A DNA stretch of 64,000 nt from Methylobacterium sp. J-076 (GCF_022829405.1 NZ_JAKSXW010000074.1:26453-90452); one strand, 5' to 3'. Counted from the first letter of the stretch, positions 35,854-44,737 are shown. Notes: generated from the letters alone by a model not told the origin. Numbers and translations are program-made.

Positions 35854-37296
35854 TTGGCTGTCATCGCCGCCTTCATCATCAATGCGGGGCTGAACTTCGT
35901 CCTCGGCCTGCTGATCGCCAAGCTGCTCGGCCCGGCGGATTTCGGCCGCTTCGCCCTGGCGACGACGGGGGCCATCGTCCTCAACACCGTGCTGTTCGAG
36001 TGGCTGCGCCTGTCGGCGACGCGGTTCTATTCGGGCCGTGTCCGCATGGACGAGCCTTGGATCCGCCACGGCCTCGACCGGGCCTACTGGCGCCTAGGGA
36101 TCCTGCTCGCCGCCGCCGCCGCGCTCTGCGGTGGGTTCGGCTTCGGCGAGGGGGCCGACGGGCGGGAGGCGGTGCTGTGCGGCACCGGCCTCGCGGCCCT
36201 CGGCATCGGGGTGTTCGACTATCACGCCGCCCTGGCCCGGGCCCGGTTCGACGGCCGGCTGTATCTCGGCCTCGTCGCCGTGAAGAACGTCCTGGCCTTC
36301 GTGATGATGGCGGGGGCCGCGTGGTTCCTGCCGCAGCCCGCCTGGGTGCTGGCGGCGGCGGGGGCGAGCCAGCTCCTCGCCGTGGTGGTGCTGCGCCACC
36401 CCCTGCGCGATCCGGCCTCGTCCTTCGAGCGGGCGCGGCTCCCGGCCACCTGGGGCGTCTTCGCCCGCTACGGCCTGCCGCTGATCGCGGCCACCACCGC
36501 CTACCAGCTGCTCTCCTTCGTCAACCGCGGCGCGGTGGCCGCCAACGCCGGCTTCACCGAGGCCGGCTATTTCGCGCTCGCCGCCGACGTCACCTCCCGC
36601 GCGCTGATGACGCTCGGCACCGCCCTCGACCTGCTGCTGTTCCAGATCGCCGTCCATGCCGAGGAGCACCGCGGCCGGGCGGCGGCGGAGGCGCAGGTGG
36701 GGCAGAACGCGGCCACCGTCTTCGCCCTGCTGGCCCCCTGCGCGGTGGGGTTCTGGGCGGTGCTGCCCGCCCTCCAGGCCCTGGTGGTGCCGGAGGCGTA
36801 TCGCGGGCCGTTCGAGACCTACAGCCTCGCCCTGCTGCCGGGCCTGTTCTGCCTCGCGATGATGTTCTACGCGGTGAACCCCGCCTTCCAGATCCGCCGC
36901 CGCACCCTGCCGGTGATCGCCGCCGCGCTGGTCGGGCTCGGGCTCAACGGCATCGGGCTCGTCGTGCTGCCGCCCGCCTTCGGGGGGATCGGGGTGGCCC
37001 TGGCGCAGACCCTCGGGCTGGCGGGGGCCTGCCTCTGGCTCGGCGGGCGGGCGCTCACCGGGGCGGACCGGCTGGTGCTGCCCTGGGGCCAGATCGGCGC
37101 GGCGGCGCTCGCCTGCGGTGCGATGGGCCTCGCGCTGGCGCCGTTCCGCGCCCTGCCGCCCGCCCCGGCCCTGGCCGTGCTCGTGCCGGTGGGGATGGCG
37201 GTCTACGGGGCGCTGGTCTGGCTCTTCGACATCGCCGGCCTGCGCGGGCAGGTCATGGCCCGCCTGCGGCCGTCCGGGGCGGTGGCGGCGGAGTAG
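35854..37296 (+). CDS. polysaccharide biosynthesis / oligosaccharide flippase family protein
   Basis: A 480-residue inner-membrane protein with about 12-14 hydrophobic helices of the MOP (Wzx-like) superfamily, likely flipping lipid-linked sugars. FIINAGLNFVLGLLIAKLLGPADFGRFALA is the typical TM1 region. The only usable start is a TTG at 35854, which makes the N-terminus unusually short for the family; no in-frame ATG or GTG is found upstream before a stop region. A sequencing or true start anomaly is possible. No Wzy/Wzz neighbours. Confidence 0.75.
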   Translation: MAVIAAFIINAGLNFVLGLLIAKLLGPADFGRFALATTGAIVLNTVLFEWLRLSATRFYSGRVRMDEPWIRHGLDRAYWRLGILLAAAAALCGGFGFGEGADGREAVLCGTGLAALGIGVFDYHAALARARFDGRLYLGLVAVKNVLAFVMMAGAAWFLPQPAWVLAAAGASQLLAVVVLRHPLRDPASSFERARLPATWGVFARYGLPLIAATTAYQLLSFVNRGAVAANAGFTEAGYFALAADVTSRALMTLGTALDLLLFQIAVHAEEHRGRAAAEAQVGQNAATVFALLAPCAVGFWAVLPALQALVVPEAYRGPFETYSLALLPGLFCLAMMFYAVNPAFQIRRRTLPVIAAALVGLGLNGIGLVVLPPAFGGIGVALAQTLGLAGACLWLGGRALTGADRLVLPWGQIGAAALACGAMGLALAPFRALPPAPALAVLVPVGMAVYGALVWLFDIAGLRGQVMARLRPSGAVAAE

Positions 37297-37375
37297 CCCT
37301 TCCGGTCGGCTGGGCCGAGGGGGAGGTGCCGGAGACGGCGCGGGCGCGCTGCCCCCCTGAACGCCCCCCACCTCC

Positions 37376-37402
37376 CACTCCTCCCCACAAGGGGGAGGAG
37401 TG
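37376..37402. terminator. bidirectional hairpin between the flippase gene and prfB
   Basis: 11-bp arms CACTCCTCCCC and GGGGAGGAGTG with a five-base loop (ACAAG), between convergent stop codons at 37296 and 37415. Weak T content. Confidence 0.6.
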
Positions 37403-37414
37403 CCCGTTGCGGGT

Positions 37415-38543
37415 CTAGTCGATGTCCTCGACGCCCTCGGCGCCGCCGTAGACGCGCTGGGCGAGGGAGGCCTCCATGAACGGGTCGATGGCGCCGTCGA
37501 GCACCTCGTCCGGGTCCGTCGATTGGGTGCCCGTGCGCAGGTCCTTCACCAGCTGGTACGGCTGGAGCACGTAGGACCGGATCTGGTGGCCCCAGCCGAT
37601 GTCGGTCTTGGCGGCGGCCTCGGCGCTGGCCTTCTCCTCCCGCTTCTTCAATTCGGCCTCGTAGAGGCGGGCGCGGAGCATGTTCCAGGCGGTCGCCCGG
37701 TTCTTGTGCTGCGAGCGCTCCTGCTGGCACGCCACCACGATCCCCGTGGGGTTGTGGGTGATGCGCACAGCCGAATCGGTGGTGTTGACGTGCTGGCCGC
37801 CGGCGCCCGACGAGCGGTAGGTGTCGATCCGGCAGTCGGATTCCTTGATCTCGATCTCGATCCGGTCATCGATCACGGGATAGACCCAGACGCTGGCGAA
37901 GCTGGTATGCCGCCGGGCGTTCGAATCGTAGGGCGAGATCCGCACGAGGCGGTGGACGCCGGACTCGGTCTTGAGCCAACCATAGGCGTTGTGGCCCTTG
38001 ATCAGGAGCGTCGCGCCCTTGATCCCGGCCTCCTCGCCGTCGGTCCACTCGACCACGTCGACCTTGTACTTCCGCCGCTCGGCCCAGCGCGCATACATGC
38101 GCTGGAGCATGTTGGCCCAGTCCTGGCTCTCGGTGCCCCCCGCGCCGGCATGGACCTCGACATAGGTGTCGAAGCCGTCGGCCTCGCCGGAGAGCAGGGT
38201 CTCGACCTGCCGGCTGGCGGCCTCCTTCTCGACGGCGACGATGGTCGCCTCACCCTCGCGGATCGAGGACTCGTCGCCCTCCATCTCGCCGAGCTCGATC
38301 AGCGTGGCGCCGTCCTCGAGGTCGCGCTCGAGCTTGCGGATCGCCTGGACGGCTTCGTCGAGCTGCTGGCGCTCGCGCATCACCGCCTGCGCCGCCTCGG
38401 CGTCGTTCCATAGGTCAGGGTCCTCGGAGCGGGCGTTCAGCTCCGCGAGGCGTTTGTCGACTGTATCCCAGTCAAAGATGCCTCCTCAGCAGTCCTATAG
38501 ACTGCTTGGCGGCATCCGAGGCTTGCTCGATCTCGGCGCGCAT
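37415..38543 (-). CDS. prfB: peptide chain release factor 2, with programmed +1 frameshift
   Basis: RF2 terminates translation at UGA and UAA. The gene is in two frames: a 23-codon first part ([23 protein letters not shown], start ATG 38543) ends at a TGA, and the main frame continues [12 protein letters not shown] after a +1 shift, giving 375 residues, the full family length. The GGQ motif is in SGAGGQHVN; the anticodon-like tripeptide is SPY ([14 protein letters not shown]), as in alphaproteobacterial RF2 rather than the SPF of E. coli. Codon usage and length are normal, so this is not a pseudogene. Counting the main frame alone (from 38383) would miss the N-terminus. Confidence 0.95.
38472..38477 (-). 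other. prfB: programmed +1 ribosomal frameshift site in prfB
   Basis: On the minus strand the sequence reads AGGAGG CAT CTT TGA C: a Shine-Dalgarno-like AGGAGG three bases before the slippery CTT, then the UGA stop. This is the canonical RF2 autoregulatory site; low RF2 allows the ribosome to slip from CUU to UUU and continue in the +1 frame. Confidence 0.95.
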
Positions 38544-38627
38544 CTGGTGTTTCGGAGAGAGGAAAGTCAGGGCCGGGGTGATACCGGCGGCGTCCCACGG
38601 TGTAAATGGGCGGAGGGGCCGGCGCCG

Positions 38628-39626
38628 TCACGCCCCCGGCGGCGCCCACTGGTGGAACACCGTGCTGTCGAAGGCGAAGACCGGCTCGCCGCGCTGGTTG
38701 ACCCCGGTGTTGCGGGCGAAGACGAGGCCCCAGCCCGGCCGCGAGCCCGAGGCGCGCTTGTCGGTGATCCGGGTGGCGAAGCGCACCGTGTCGCCGGCAT
38801 AGACCGGGCGGATCCAGCGCATGTTGCGGAAGCCCGGCGAGGGCCCCGCCTCCGGCACCGGCCCCCGGGCGGCGGTGAAGGCCACGTCCCGGGCGCGGGT
38901 GGTGAGCAGGCGGTTCATGTAGCCCGCCGCCGTGTGCCAGCCCGAGGCGCAGAGCCCGCCGAAATGCGTCCGCCGGGCCGCCGCGTCGTCCAGATGGAAG
39001 GCCTGCGGATCGTAGGCCCGCGCGAAGGCGAGGATGGACTCGGCATCGAAGGTGTAGGCCCCGAGCTCGCGGGTGGCGCCGATCTCGGCCTCGCACAGGA
39101 ACGGCACCGTCTCGGCGTCGTCGGGCTCGGGCGCGGGCTGCGGCGCGGCCAGGGTGACGGGGCGGGGCGGCAGCGGCTCGGTGCCGGCGCGGGCGAGCAT
39201 GAAGGTGAATCGCTGGGTCAGCACCGTCTCGCCCCGGCCGTTCTCCAGGCCGAGCAGGGCGCCGACGAAGCCGAGGCCGGGCTTGGTGGCGGAATCCCGC
39301 AGGCTGGTGATCTCCAGCCGCACCCGCAACGTGTCGCCCGGCAGGACAGGAGCCAGCCAGCGCAGCTCCTCGATCCCCGGCGCCCCGAGGGACGAACCGC
39401 CCCGGAACGGCCCCTCCTGCAGGAGGCGCATCCCCAACGCCGCCGTATGCCAGCCCGAGGCGATGAGCCGGCCGGCGAAGGTGCCCTGCGCCGCCGCCTC
39501 GTCTAGGTGGAAGGGCTGGAAGTCGAAGGCCCGCGCGAAGCCGACGATGTCCTCGCGGGCCACCGTCAGCGGCGCGCCGATGAGGACGTCGCCGGCGGAA
39601 AAGTCCTCGAAGGTCAGTTCTGGCAT
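38628..39626 (-). CDS. MaoC family dehydratase, tandem hotdog domains
   Basis: A 332-residue protein with two MaoC (R-hydratase-like) hotdog repeats: first FDFQPFHLDEAAAQGTFAGRLIASGWHTA (near 33-60), second YDPQAFHLDDAAARRTHFGGLCASGWHTA (near 203-230). Members hydrate enoyl-CoA in beta-oxidation, PHA or other pathways. Each repeat has the D/H-like dyad. It lies between prfB and ychF, all minus strand, with a 19-base gap to ychF. Confidence 0.85.
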   Translation of the reverse strand: MPELTFEDFSAGDVLIGAPLTVAREDIVGFARAFDFQPFHLDEAAAQGTFAGRLIASGWHTAALGMRLLQEGPFRGGSSLGAPGIEELRWLAPVLPGDTLRVRLEITSLRDSATKPGLGFVGALLGLENGRGETVLTQRFTFMLARAGTEPLPPRPVTLAAPQPAPEPDDAETVPFLCEAEIGATRELGAYTFDAESILAFARAYDPQAFHLDDAAARRTHFGGLCASGWHTAAGYMNRLLTTRARDVAFTAARGPVPEAGPSPGFRNMRWIRPVYAGDTVRFATRITDKRASGSRPGWGLVFARNTGVNQRGEPVFAFDSTVFHQWAPPGA

Positions 39627-39644
39627 CCGGCGTCCGGCGGGAGA

Positions 39645-40742
39645 TCAGTTGGCGAAGCGGAAATGCAGCACATCGCCATCCTGCACAACATACTCCTTGC
39701 CTTCGAGCCTGAGCTTGCCGGCATCGCGCGCGCCGGCCTCGCCGTTCAGCGCGGTGTAGTCCTTGAAGGCGATGGTCTCGGCGCGGATGAAGCCCTTCTC
39801 GAAATCCGAGTGGATCACCCCGGCGGCCCCCGGCGCGCGGGTGCCCCTGGTGATCGTCCAGGCCCGGGCCTCCTTCGGGCCGACGGTGAAGTAGGTGACG
39901 AGGCCGAGCAGGTCGTAGCCGGCGCGGATCACCCGGTTGAGGCCGGGCTCGGCGAGGCCCACCGCCTCCAGGAACTCCGCCTGGTCCGCCTCGGCCATCA
40001 CGGCGATCTCGCTCTCGATCTTGGCCGAGACCACCACCGCCACGGCGCCCTCCTCCTTGGCGCGGGCGAACACGGCGTCCGAGTAGGCGTTGCCCTTGTC
40101 GGCATCGCCCTCGTCCACGTTGCAGACGTAGAGCACGGGCTTGGCGGTCATCAGCCCGAGGGACTGGAACAGGCGCTCCTCGTCGGCCTTGCGCTCCACC
40201 ACACGGGCGGGCTTGCCCTCGCGCAGCAGCGGCAGGGCGCGGTTGACGAGGTCGAGGGTCTCCCGCGCCTCCTTGTCGGCGCCCTTGGCCTTCTTCTCCA
40301 GGGCGACGGCCCGGCGCTCCAGGCTGTCGAGGTCGGCCAGCATCAGCTCGGTCTCGATGGTCTCGATGTCGGCGGCCGGATCGACCTTGCCCTCGACGTG
40401 GGTCACGTCCCCGTCGGTGAAGCAGCGTACCACGTGGGCGATGGCATCGACCTCGCGGATGTTGGCCAGGAACTGGTTGCCCAGGCCCTCGCCCTTGGAG
40501 GCGCCGCGCACCAGCCCGGCGATGTCCACGAAGGTCAGCCGGGTCGGGATCTTCTCCTTGGAGGAGGCGATGCGGACGAGGTCGTCGAGCCGCGGATCCG
40601 GCACCGCCACCTCGCCCACGTTCGGCTCGATGGTGCAGAACGGGTAGTTGGCCGCCTGCGCCGCCGCCGTCTGTGTCAGCGCGTTGAAGAGGGTCGACTT
40701 GCCGACGTTCGGCAGGCCGACGATGCCGCATTTGAAGCCCAT
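39645..40742 (-). CDS. ychF: redox-regulated ATPase YchF (Obg-family)
   Basis: A 365-residue P-loop NTPase that prefers ATP and binds ribosomes. G1 is CGIVGLPNVGKSTLFNAL (near 5-22), G3 DIAGLVRGASKGEGLGNQFL, and the altered G4 is NVDEGDADKGN (NxxE), the ATP-selectivity signature. The C-terminal TGS domain ends HFRFAN. Usually next to pth; here a toxin-antitoxin pair lies in between. Confidence 0.95.
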   Translation of the reverse strand: MGFKCGIVGLPNVGKSTLFNALTQTAAAQAANYPFCTIEPNVGEVAVPDPRLDDLVRIASSKEKIPTRLTFVDIAGLVRGASKGEGLGNQFLANIREVDAIAHVVRCFTDGDVTHVEGKVDPAADIETIETELMLADLDSLERRAVALEKKAKGADKEARETLDLVNRALPLLREGKPARVVERKADEERLFQSLGLMTAKPVLYVCNVDEGDADKGNAYSDAVFARAKEEGAVAVVVSAKIESEIAVMAEADQAEFLEAVGLAEPGLNRVIRAGYDLLGLVTYFTVGPKEARAWTITRGTRAPGAAGVIHSDFEKGFIRAETIAFKDYTALNGEAGARDAGKLRLEGKEYVVQDGDVLHFRFAN

Positions 40743-40750
40743 GACGCGTC

Positions 40751-41215
40751 CTAATGATCTGCCAGGATCGTTTCAGGACCTGCCTGGAAGGGGTCCACGA
40801 TCGTAGTGCCTTCGACCTGACGGCCGTGTTGAAAATCCTCCGAGAGGAGGAAGCGACATTCCGCGCGAATCGCGGAGGCGAGGATCACGCAATCCCACCA
40901 CTGAAAGCCGGTCTGAGCGCGCAGAGACCACGCGGTCGCGACAAGCTCAAGGTCCGTGGCGCCGTGCGACCATGGTTCGATCGCCAGCGTCGTCCGCCGC
41001 ACCTCGTCCGCCGGCACGCGGACTTTCCCACGCAGCAGGGTGTTGTGCAGCTCGCCGAGGACCTGCGGACTGACCACGGCCGCCTCCCGCGCGGCCAGGA
41101 CCTCGAGCCACCGGCGGGCGCAGGCCTGCTTCTCCGGGAAGCGCTCGTCGCGGGCGTAGAGGAAGACGTTCGAGTCGATGAAGACGCGCGGATGGCCGGG
41201 CTGCGGCGCGCTCAT
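40751..41215 (-). CDS. PIN domain toxin (VapC-like)
   Basis: A 154-residue PIN-domain ribonuclease. Acidic residues: Asp in FIDSNVFLYA (near 14), Glu in VVSPQVLGELHNTL, Asp in WWDCVILASAI and a final Asp in LLSEDFQHGR. VapC toxins cut specific tRNA or rRNA. It overlaps its antitoxin by ATGA. The C-terminal part of the protein is close to the usual length. Confidence 0.87.
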   Translation of the reverse strand: MSAPQPGHPRVFIDSNVFLYARDERFPEKQACARRWLEVLAAREAAVVSPQVLGELHNTLLRGKVRVPADEVRRTTLAIEPWSHGATDLELVATAWSLRAQTGFQWWDCVILASAIRAECRFLLSEDFQHGRQVEGTTIVDPFQAGPETILADH

Positions 41216-41439
41216 TCGTAACGCTGGTCGCGGGAGGGCGCGCGGCCGTCACCATCGAGGGTCGGGAGGGGCGGCCCGGCGAGGAACCGGGCCAGCGCCT
41301 CCGACTGGGAGACGGGATTGCCGACATGCCGCTCGACAGCCTCGGCCAGATAGTCCGACGGACTCTTGCCCGCGCGAGCCGCCGCCGCCTGCACCCGTTG
41401 AAACAGCAGGTCGTCCAAGCACACGCTGATGGTCTTCAT
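41212..41439 (-). CDS. ribbon-helix-helix antitoxin (VapB-like)
   Basis: A 75-residue antitoxin starting MKTISVCLDDLLFQRVQAAAARAG, an RHH DNA-binding domain (residues 1-45), then a toxin-neutralising C-terminal tail with charged DGDGRAPSRDQRYE. Start chosen at 41439 (GGAG five bases upstream); an earlier ATG at 41484 adds 15 residues. Together with the PIN gene it forms a type II toxin-antitoxin unit in the pth-ychF gap. RHH-type antitoxins usually bind and repress their own promoter. Confidence 0.8.
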   Translation of the reverse strand: MKTISVCLDDLLFQRVQAAAARAGKSPSDYLAEAVERHVGNPVSQSEALARFLAGPPLPTLDGDGRAPSRDQRYE

Positions 41440-41485
41440 CGGTCCGGCTCCGTCCGCTTCGATATCGTATCCCCGTGTTTTCATG

Positions 41486-42094
41486 TCAATTTTTCGCGCC
41501 CAGCGGCTTCACCTCGTCCCAGCCGCGCCCGGCCATGGCGAGGTGGACCTTGTTCTGGAAGCTCGCATCCTCCCCCGCCGCGAGGACGGGGGCGTGGTCG
41601 GCCACCGCCCGGCACAGATCCTCGACCCAGGGCGCCTCGGCCTTGCCGAAGTCGTTCAGCACATAGGCGTGGACCAGCGCCTTGTCGCCGGGGTGGCCGA
41701 TGCCGAGGCGCACCCGGCGGTACGCGTTGCCGCATTGGGCGGTGATGGAGCGCAGGCCGTTATGCCCGGCATTGCCGCCGCCCAGCTTCACCCGGAGCTT
41801 GGCCGGAGGCAGGTCGAGTTCGTCGTGCAGGACGATCACGTCGGCCAGCGCGATCTTGTAGAAGCGCTGCGCCTCGGCGACCGCGCGGCCCGATTCGTTC
41901 ATGAAGGTCTGGGGCTTGAGCAGGATGGCGCGCTCACTGCCCAGCACCACCTCCGCCGCCTCCCCCTGGAACCGCCGCCGGAACGGCGAGGCCCGGTGGA
42001 CGCGGGCGATCTCGTCCACGGCGAGGAAGCCGATGTTGTGCCGGTTGGCGGCGTAGCGGGGGCCCGGATTGCCGAGGCCGACGATCAGGCGCAT
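41486..42094 (-). CDS. pth: peptidyl-tRNA hydrolase
   Basis: Releases peptidyl-tRNA by ester hydrolysis. A 202-residue protein with the family motifs: [18 protein letters not shown] (N-terminal, with catalytic His), [10 protein letters not shown] (near 58-67), [10 protein letters not shown] (near 90) and [12 protein letters not shown] (near 105). Start chosen at ATG 42094 because it gives the exact family N-terminus; the frame is open upstream. The 25S-like rplY that often precedes it is not here. Confidence 0.95.
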   Translation of the reverse strand: MRLIVGLGNPGPRYAANRHNIGFLAVDEIARVHRASPFRRRFQGEAAEVVLGSERAILLKPQTFMNESGRAVAEAQRFYKIALADVIVLHDELDLPPAKLRVKLGGGNAGHNGLRSITAQCGNAYRRVRLGIGHPGDKALVHAYVLNDFGKAEAPWVEDLCRAVADHAPVLAAGEDASFQNKVHLAMAGRGWDEVKPLGAKN

Positions 42095-42353
42095 CGCGTC
42101 CCGGGGCGCCCCGCGGGCCGCCCCGTCCTCCTGTGGGGCGCTCACCGGGATCGGGAGCGCAGGGCGGGAAAGGCCCGCGCATAGCAGATCGCACGGGGCG
42201 CCGACAGCCATGCCCGGTCGCGGGTGACCGCGGTCGGATGTGCGGGCGGGCGGTGCGTTTTCGGCCCGACGCAGTCGTTCAGACCGATGCCGACGCCTCA
42301 AGTAGAGTTTCGGGCGGCTAACGAGACCTGAGCACTTTTACGGAGTGCAGTTC

Positions 42354-42737
42354 ATGGTCGATTGTGCAAAACCGATCTCGCCGGCTGTCCCGGCGGCGCC
42401 TGCGCGCGTGTCTCTTCAGCCCATCGCTCCGCTGGCGTGGGCGCCTGCAATTCAAGGCGGCGATCATCCCTGGTCCCGCCCGCACTGGATCGTTCTTCGC
42501 GTGCCAGGCTCACCAACCAGTATTGATGAGCCTGCTCCGGGATCGCGGTTGTACCGGGCGTTCAGCCTTGGGGTGGATGGGAGCGTGGGGGAGAGCCTTA
42601 CGATCCAGGCAAAGAGCGATGATGAAGCGAAGGCCATTGCTGCAACGCTGCCCAACGGCCATGGTATCGATCTTTGGGAGCGTGCCCGTTACCTAGCCAG
42701 CTACCCTCCTCAAAGCGCTGCATACCCTGAGCGCTAG
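42354..42737 (+). CDS. hypothetical protein with alphaproteobacterial small 'RAF..DGS' domain
   Basis: A 127-residue protein; residues 65-120 (LYRAFSLGVDGSVGESLTIQAKSDDEA... HGIDLWERARYLASYP) match a small cytoplasmic domain family common in Methylobacterium and Bradyrhizobium (pattern YR-x-LD-DG...A-DDEAA...L-DGHDVELWQ), of unknown function. The first 60 residues are Pro-rich and unrelated. Preceded by GGAG eight bases from the ATG. Codon use is less GC-biased than the neighbours, suggesting recent transfer. Confidence 0.6.
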   Translation: MVDCAKPISPAVPAAPARVSLQPIAPLAWAPAIQGGDHPWSRPHWIVLRVPGSPTSIDEPAPGSRLYRAFSLGVDGSVGESLTIQAKSDDEAKAIAATLPNGHGIDLWERARYLASYPPQSAAYPER

Positions 42738-42899
42738 GCGCCAATCCGATGCATGCGGCAGCTTTCAAAACCCGCCGAGGGTTGTGAGTTAGCCGTACGC
42801 GATGGCCGCTTCGATGCTTCCGCGATCGAAAGCAAACCGGCCGAAATCCCCCCATCGCGGCCCATCACACACCCAAACCTCGCGGCCGCGAGACCCACG

Positions 42900-44423
42900 T
42901 CACACCGTCGCGCCGATCTGCCAGGGGGCGAACTCGTCCGCCCCGAAATCCAGCGCCTCGCTCTTGGTGCGCGCGCCGCCGGCCACCCGCAGGATCAGGT
43001 CGAAGATCCGCGCGCCCGCCTGCGCCACCGTCTCCTCTCCGTCGACGATGGTGCCGCAATTCACGTCCATGTCCTCCTCGAGGCGCCGGTACATGGGGGT
43101 GTTGGTGGCGATCTTGATCGAGGGGGCCGGCTTGCAGCCGAACACGCTGCCCCGCCCGGTGGTGAAGCAGACGAGGTTCGCCCCGCCCGCCACCTGCCCG
43201 GTGGCCGCCACGGGGTCGTAGCCGGGGGTGTCCATGAAGGTGAAGCCCTTCCGCGTCACCGGCTCGGCGTAGCCCACCACGTCCACGAGGTTGGTGCTGC
43301 CGGCCTTGGCCATCGCGCCGAGCGACTTCTCGAGGATCGTCGTGAGCCCGCCGGCCTTGTTGCCGGGCGAGGGGTTGGCGTTGATCTCGGCCCCCTCCTT
43401 GGCGGTGTAGGCCTCCCACCAGCGCATCAGGTCCACGAGGCGCTGGCCGACCTCGGGGCTCTCGGCCCGGCGGGTGAACAGGTGCTCGGCGCCGTAGGTC
43501 TCGGTGGTCTCGGACAGGATCACGCTGCCGCCATGGGCCACCACGAGGTCGCTGGCGAAGCCGAGGGCCGGGTTGGCCGAGATGCCCGAATACCCGTCCG
43601 ACCCGCCGCATTGCAGGGCCACCGTCAGCGCGGAGGCCGGCACGCTCACCCGGCGGACGGAATCGGCCTCGGCCAGCACCTCCTTCACGAAGGCGATGCC
43701 GGCCTCGACGGTCTTCCGGGTGCCCCCCATGCTCTGGATGTTCATGGTGCGGACGCGGCCCCCCAGCCCCTGCTCCTCCAGGAACGCGCCGATCTGGTTC
43801 ACCTCGCAGCCGAGCCCGATCATCACGATGTGCGAGAAGTTGGCGTGCCGGGCGTAGCCGGCCAGCGTCCGCCGCAGGAGGCGCAGGGGCTCGCCCATGG
43901 CCATGCCGCAGCCGGTCTTGTGGGTGAGGGCGACGACGCCGTCGACGTTCGGGGTGCCGGCCAGCGGGTCGAGGTCGAGGATCGGGTGGCGCTTGAACGC
44001 GTCGGCGATCAGCCCGGCGACATGGGCCGAGCAGTTCACGGAGGTGAGGATGCCGACGTAGTTGCGGGTCGCCACCCGGCCGTCCGGCCGGCGGATGCCG
44101 GGGAAGGTCGCCGCCGGCGAGACGAACCGCGTCGGCCTCACGTCCCGCCCGAACGCGTAGTCGCGGGCGAAGTCGCCCATGCCGAGGTTGTGGGTGTGGA
44201 CATGCCGGCCCGGGGCGATGGGCGCCGTGGCGAAGCCGATGACCTGCCCGTATTTCAGCACCGGCTCGCCGGGGGCATGGCCGCGCAGGGCGACCTTGTG
44301 GCCGGCGGGGATGCGCTCGGCCGCCGCGAGGCCGTCGGCGACGGCGGTGCCGGGTTCGATCGCCGTCCGGGCGATGGCGACGCCGTCGGCGGAGTTCAGG
44401 GTGATGGTCGGATAGCGGGACAT
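42900..44423 (-). CDS. altronate/galactarate dehydratase family protein (UxaA-type)
   Basis: A 507-residue protein with the SAF domain (residues 1-95) followed by the UxaA/GarD catalytic domain. Fe-binding and substrate motifs include HTHNLGMGDFARDYAF, GILTSVNCSAHVAG and the conserved ETYGAEHLF, CTGCGMAMG and FTTGRGSVFGCKPAPSIKIATNT. UxaA dehydrates D-altronate; GarD dehydrates galactarate. Substrate is not decided by sequence; no uronate pathway neighbours are seen. Start ATG 44423 matches the family. Confidence 0.88.
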   Translation of the reverse strand: MSRYPTITLNSADGVAIARTAIEPGTAVADGLAAAERIPAGHKVALRGHAPGEPVLKYGQVIGFATAPIAPGRHVHTHNLGMGDFARDYAFGRDVRPTRFVSPAATFPGIRRPDGRVATRNYVGILTSVNCSAHVAGLIADAFKRHPILDLDPLAGTPNVDGVVALTHKTGCGMAMGEPLRLLRRTLAGYARHANFSHIVMIGLGCEVNQIGAFLEEQGLGGRVRTMNIQSMGGTRKTVEAGIAFVKEVLAEADSVRRVSVPASALTVALQCGGSDGYSGISANPALGFASDLVVAHGGSVILSETTETYGAEHLFTRRAESPEVGQRLVDLMRWWEAYTAKEGAEINANPSPGNKAGGLTTILEKSLGAMAKAGSTNLVDVVGYAEPVTRKGFTFMDTPGYDPVAATGQVAGGANLVCFTTGRGSVFGCKPAPSIKIATNTPMYRRLEEDMDVNCGTIVDGEETVAQAGARIFDLILRVAGGARTKSEALDFGADEFAPWQIGATV

Positions 44424-44608
44424 CGGGCGTCTCCCGGCCCCGCGCCGCCTCTCCGGGCGGTTGCGGGGCAAGATCGGTCTCGGGGCGAGACCGGTGTCGA
44501 AAGGTCCTCGGCCTTTTGCCCGGGCGGGGCCGTGCCCCGCAAGCGGCCGGCGCGATGACCCGGCCCCTTCGCCGGAGGGCGCGGCCCTCCGGAAGCCCCC
44601 GTCGCGCC

Positions 44609-44737
44609 TCAGGCGGCGGCGGATTGGCGGCGCAGGAGGTCGCGGATCATGCGGAAGGGCAGCAGCGGCAGCTTGACCAGGGCGCCAAGGGCCACGACGG
44701 CGAGGACGGTCAGGATCGCGAGAACGGTCTTGAACAC
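44609..44737 (-). CDS. small membrane protein (42 aa)
   Basis: A GTG-started 42-residue protein: MFKTVLAILTVLAVVALGALVKLP, one transmembrane helix, then a basic tail (PFRMIRDLLRRQ). A GGAG lies nine bases upstream, and the topology (helix then Arg-rich tail) follows the positive-inside rule. No known family. Similar tiny membrane proteins are often missed by annotation because of length. Divergent from the Cys-rich gene at 44987. Confidence 0.55.
   Translation of the reverse strand: MFKTVLAILTVLAVVALGALVKLPLLPFRMIRDLLRRQSAAA

Noticed and set aside
38472..38474. In-frame TGA suggesting prfB is a pseudogene
   Set aside because: AGGAGG spacing, CTT and TGAC context match the programmed frameshift; the second frame is intact.
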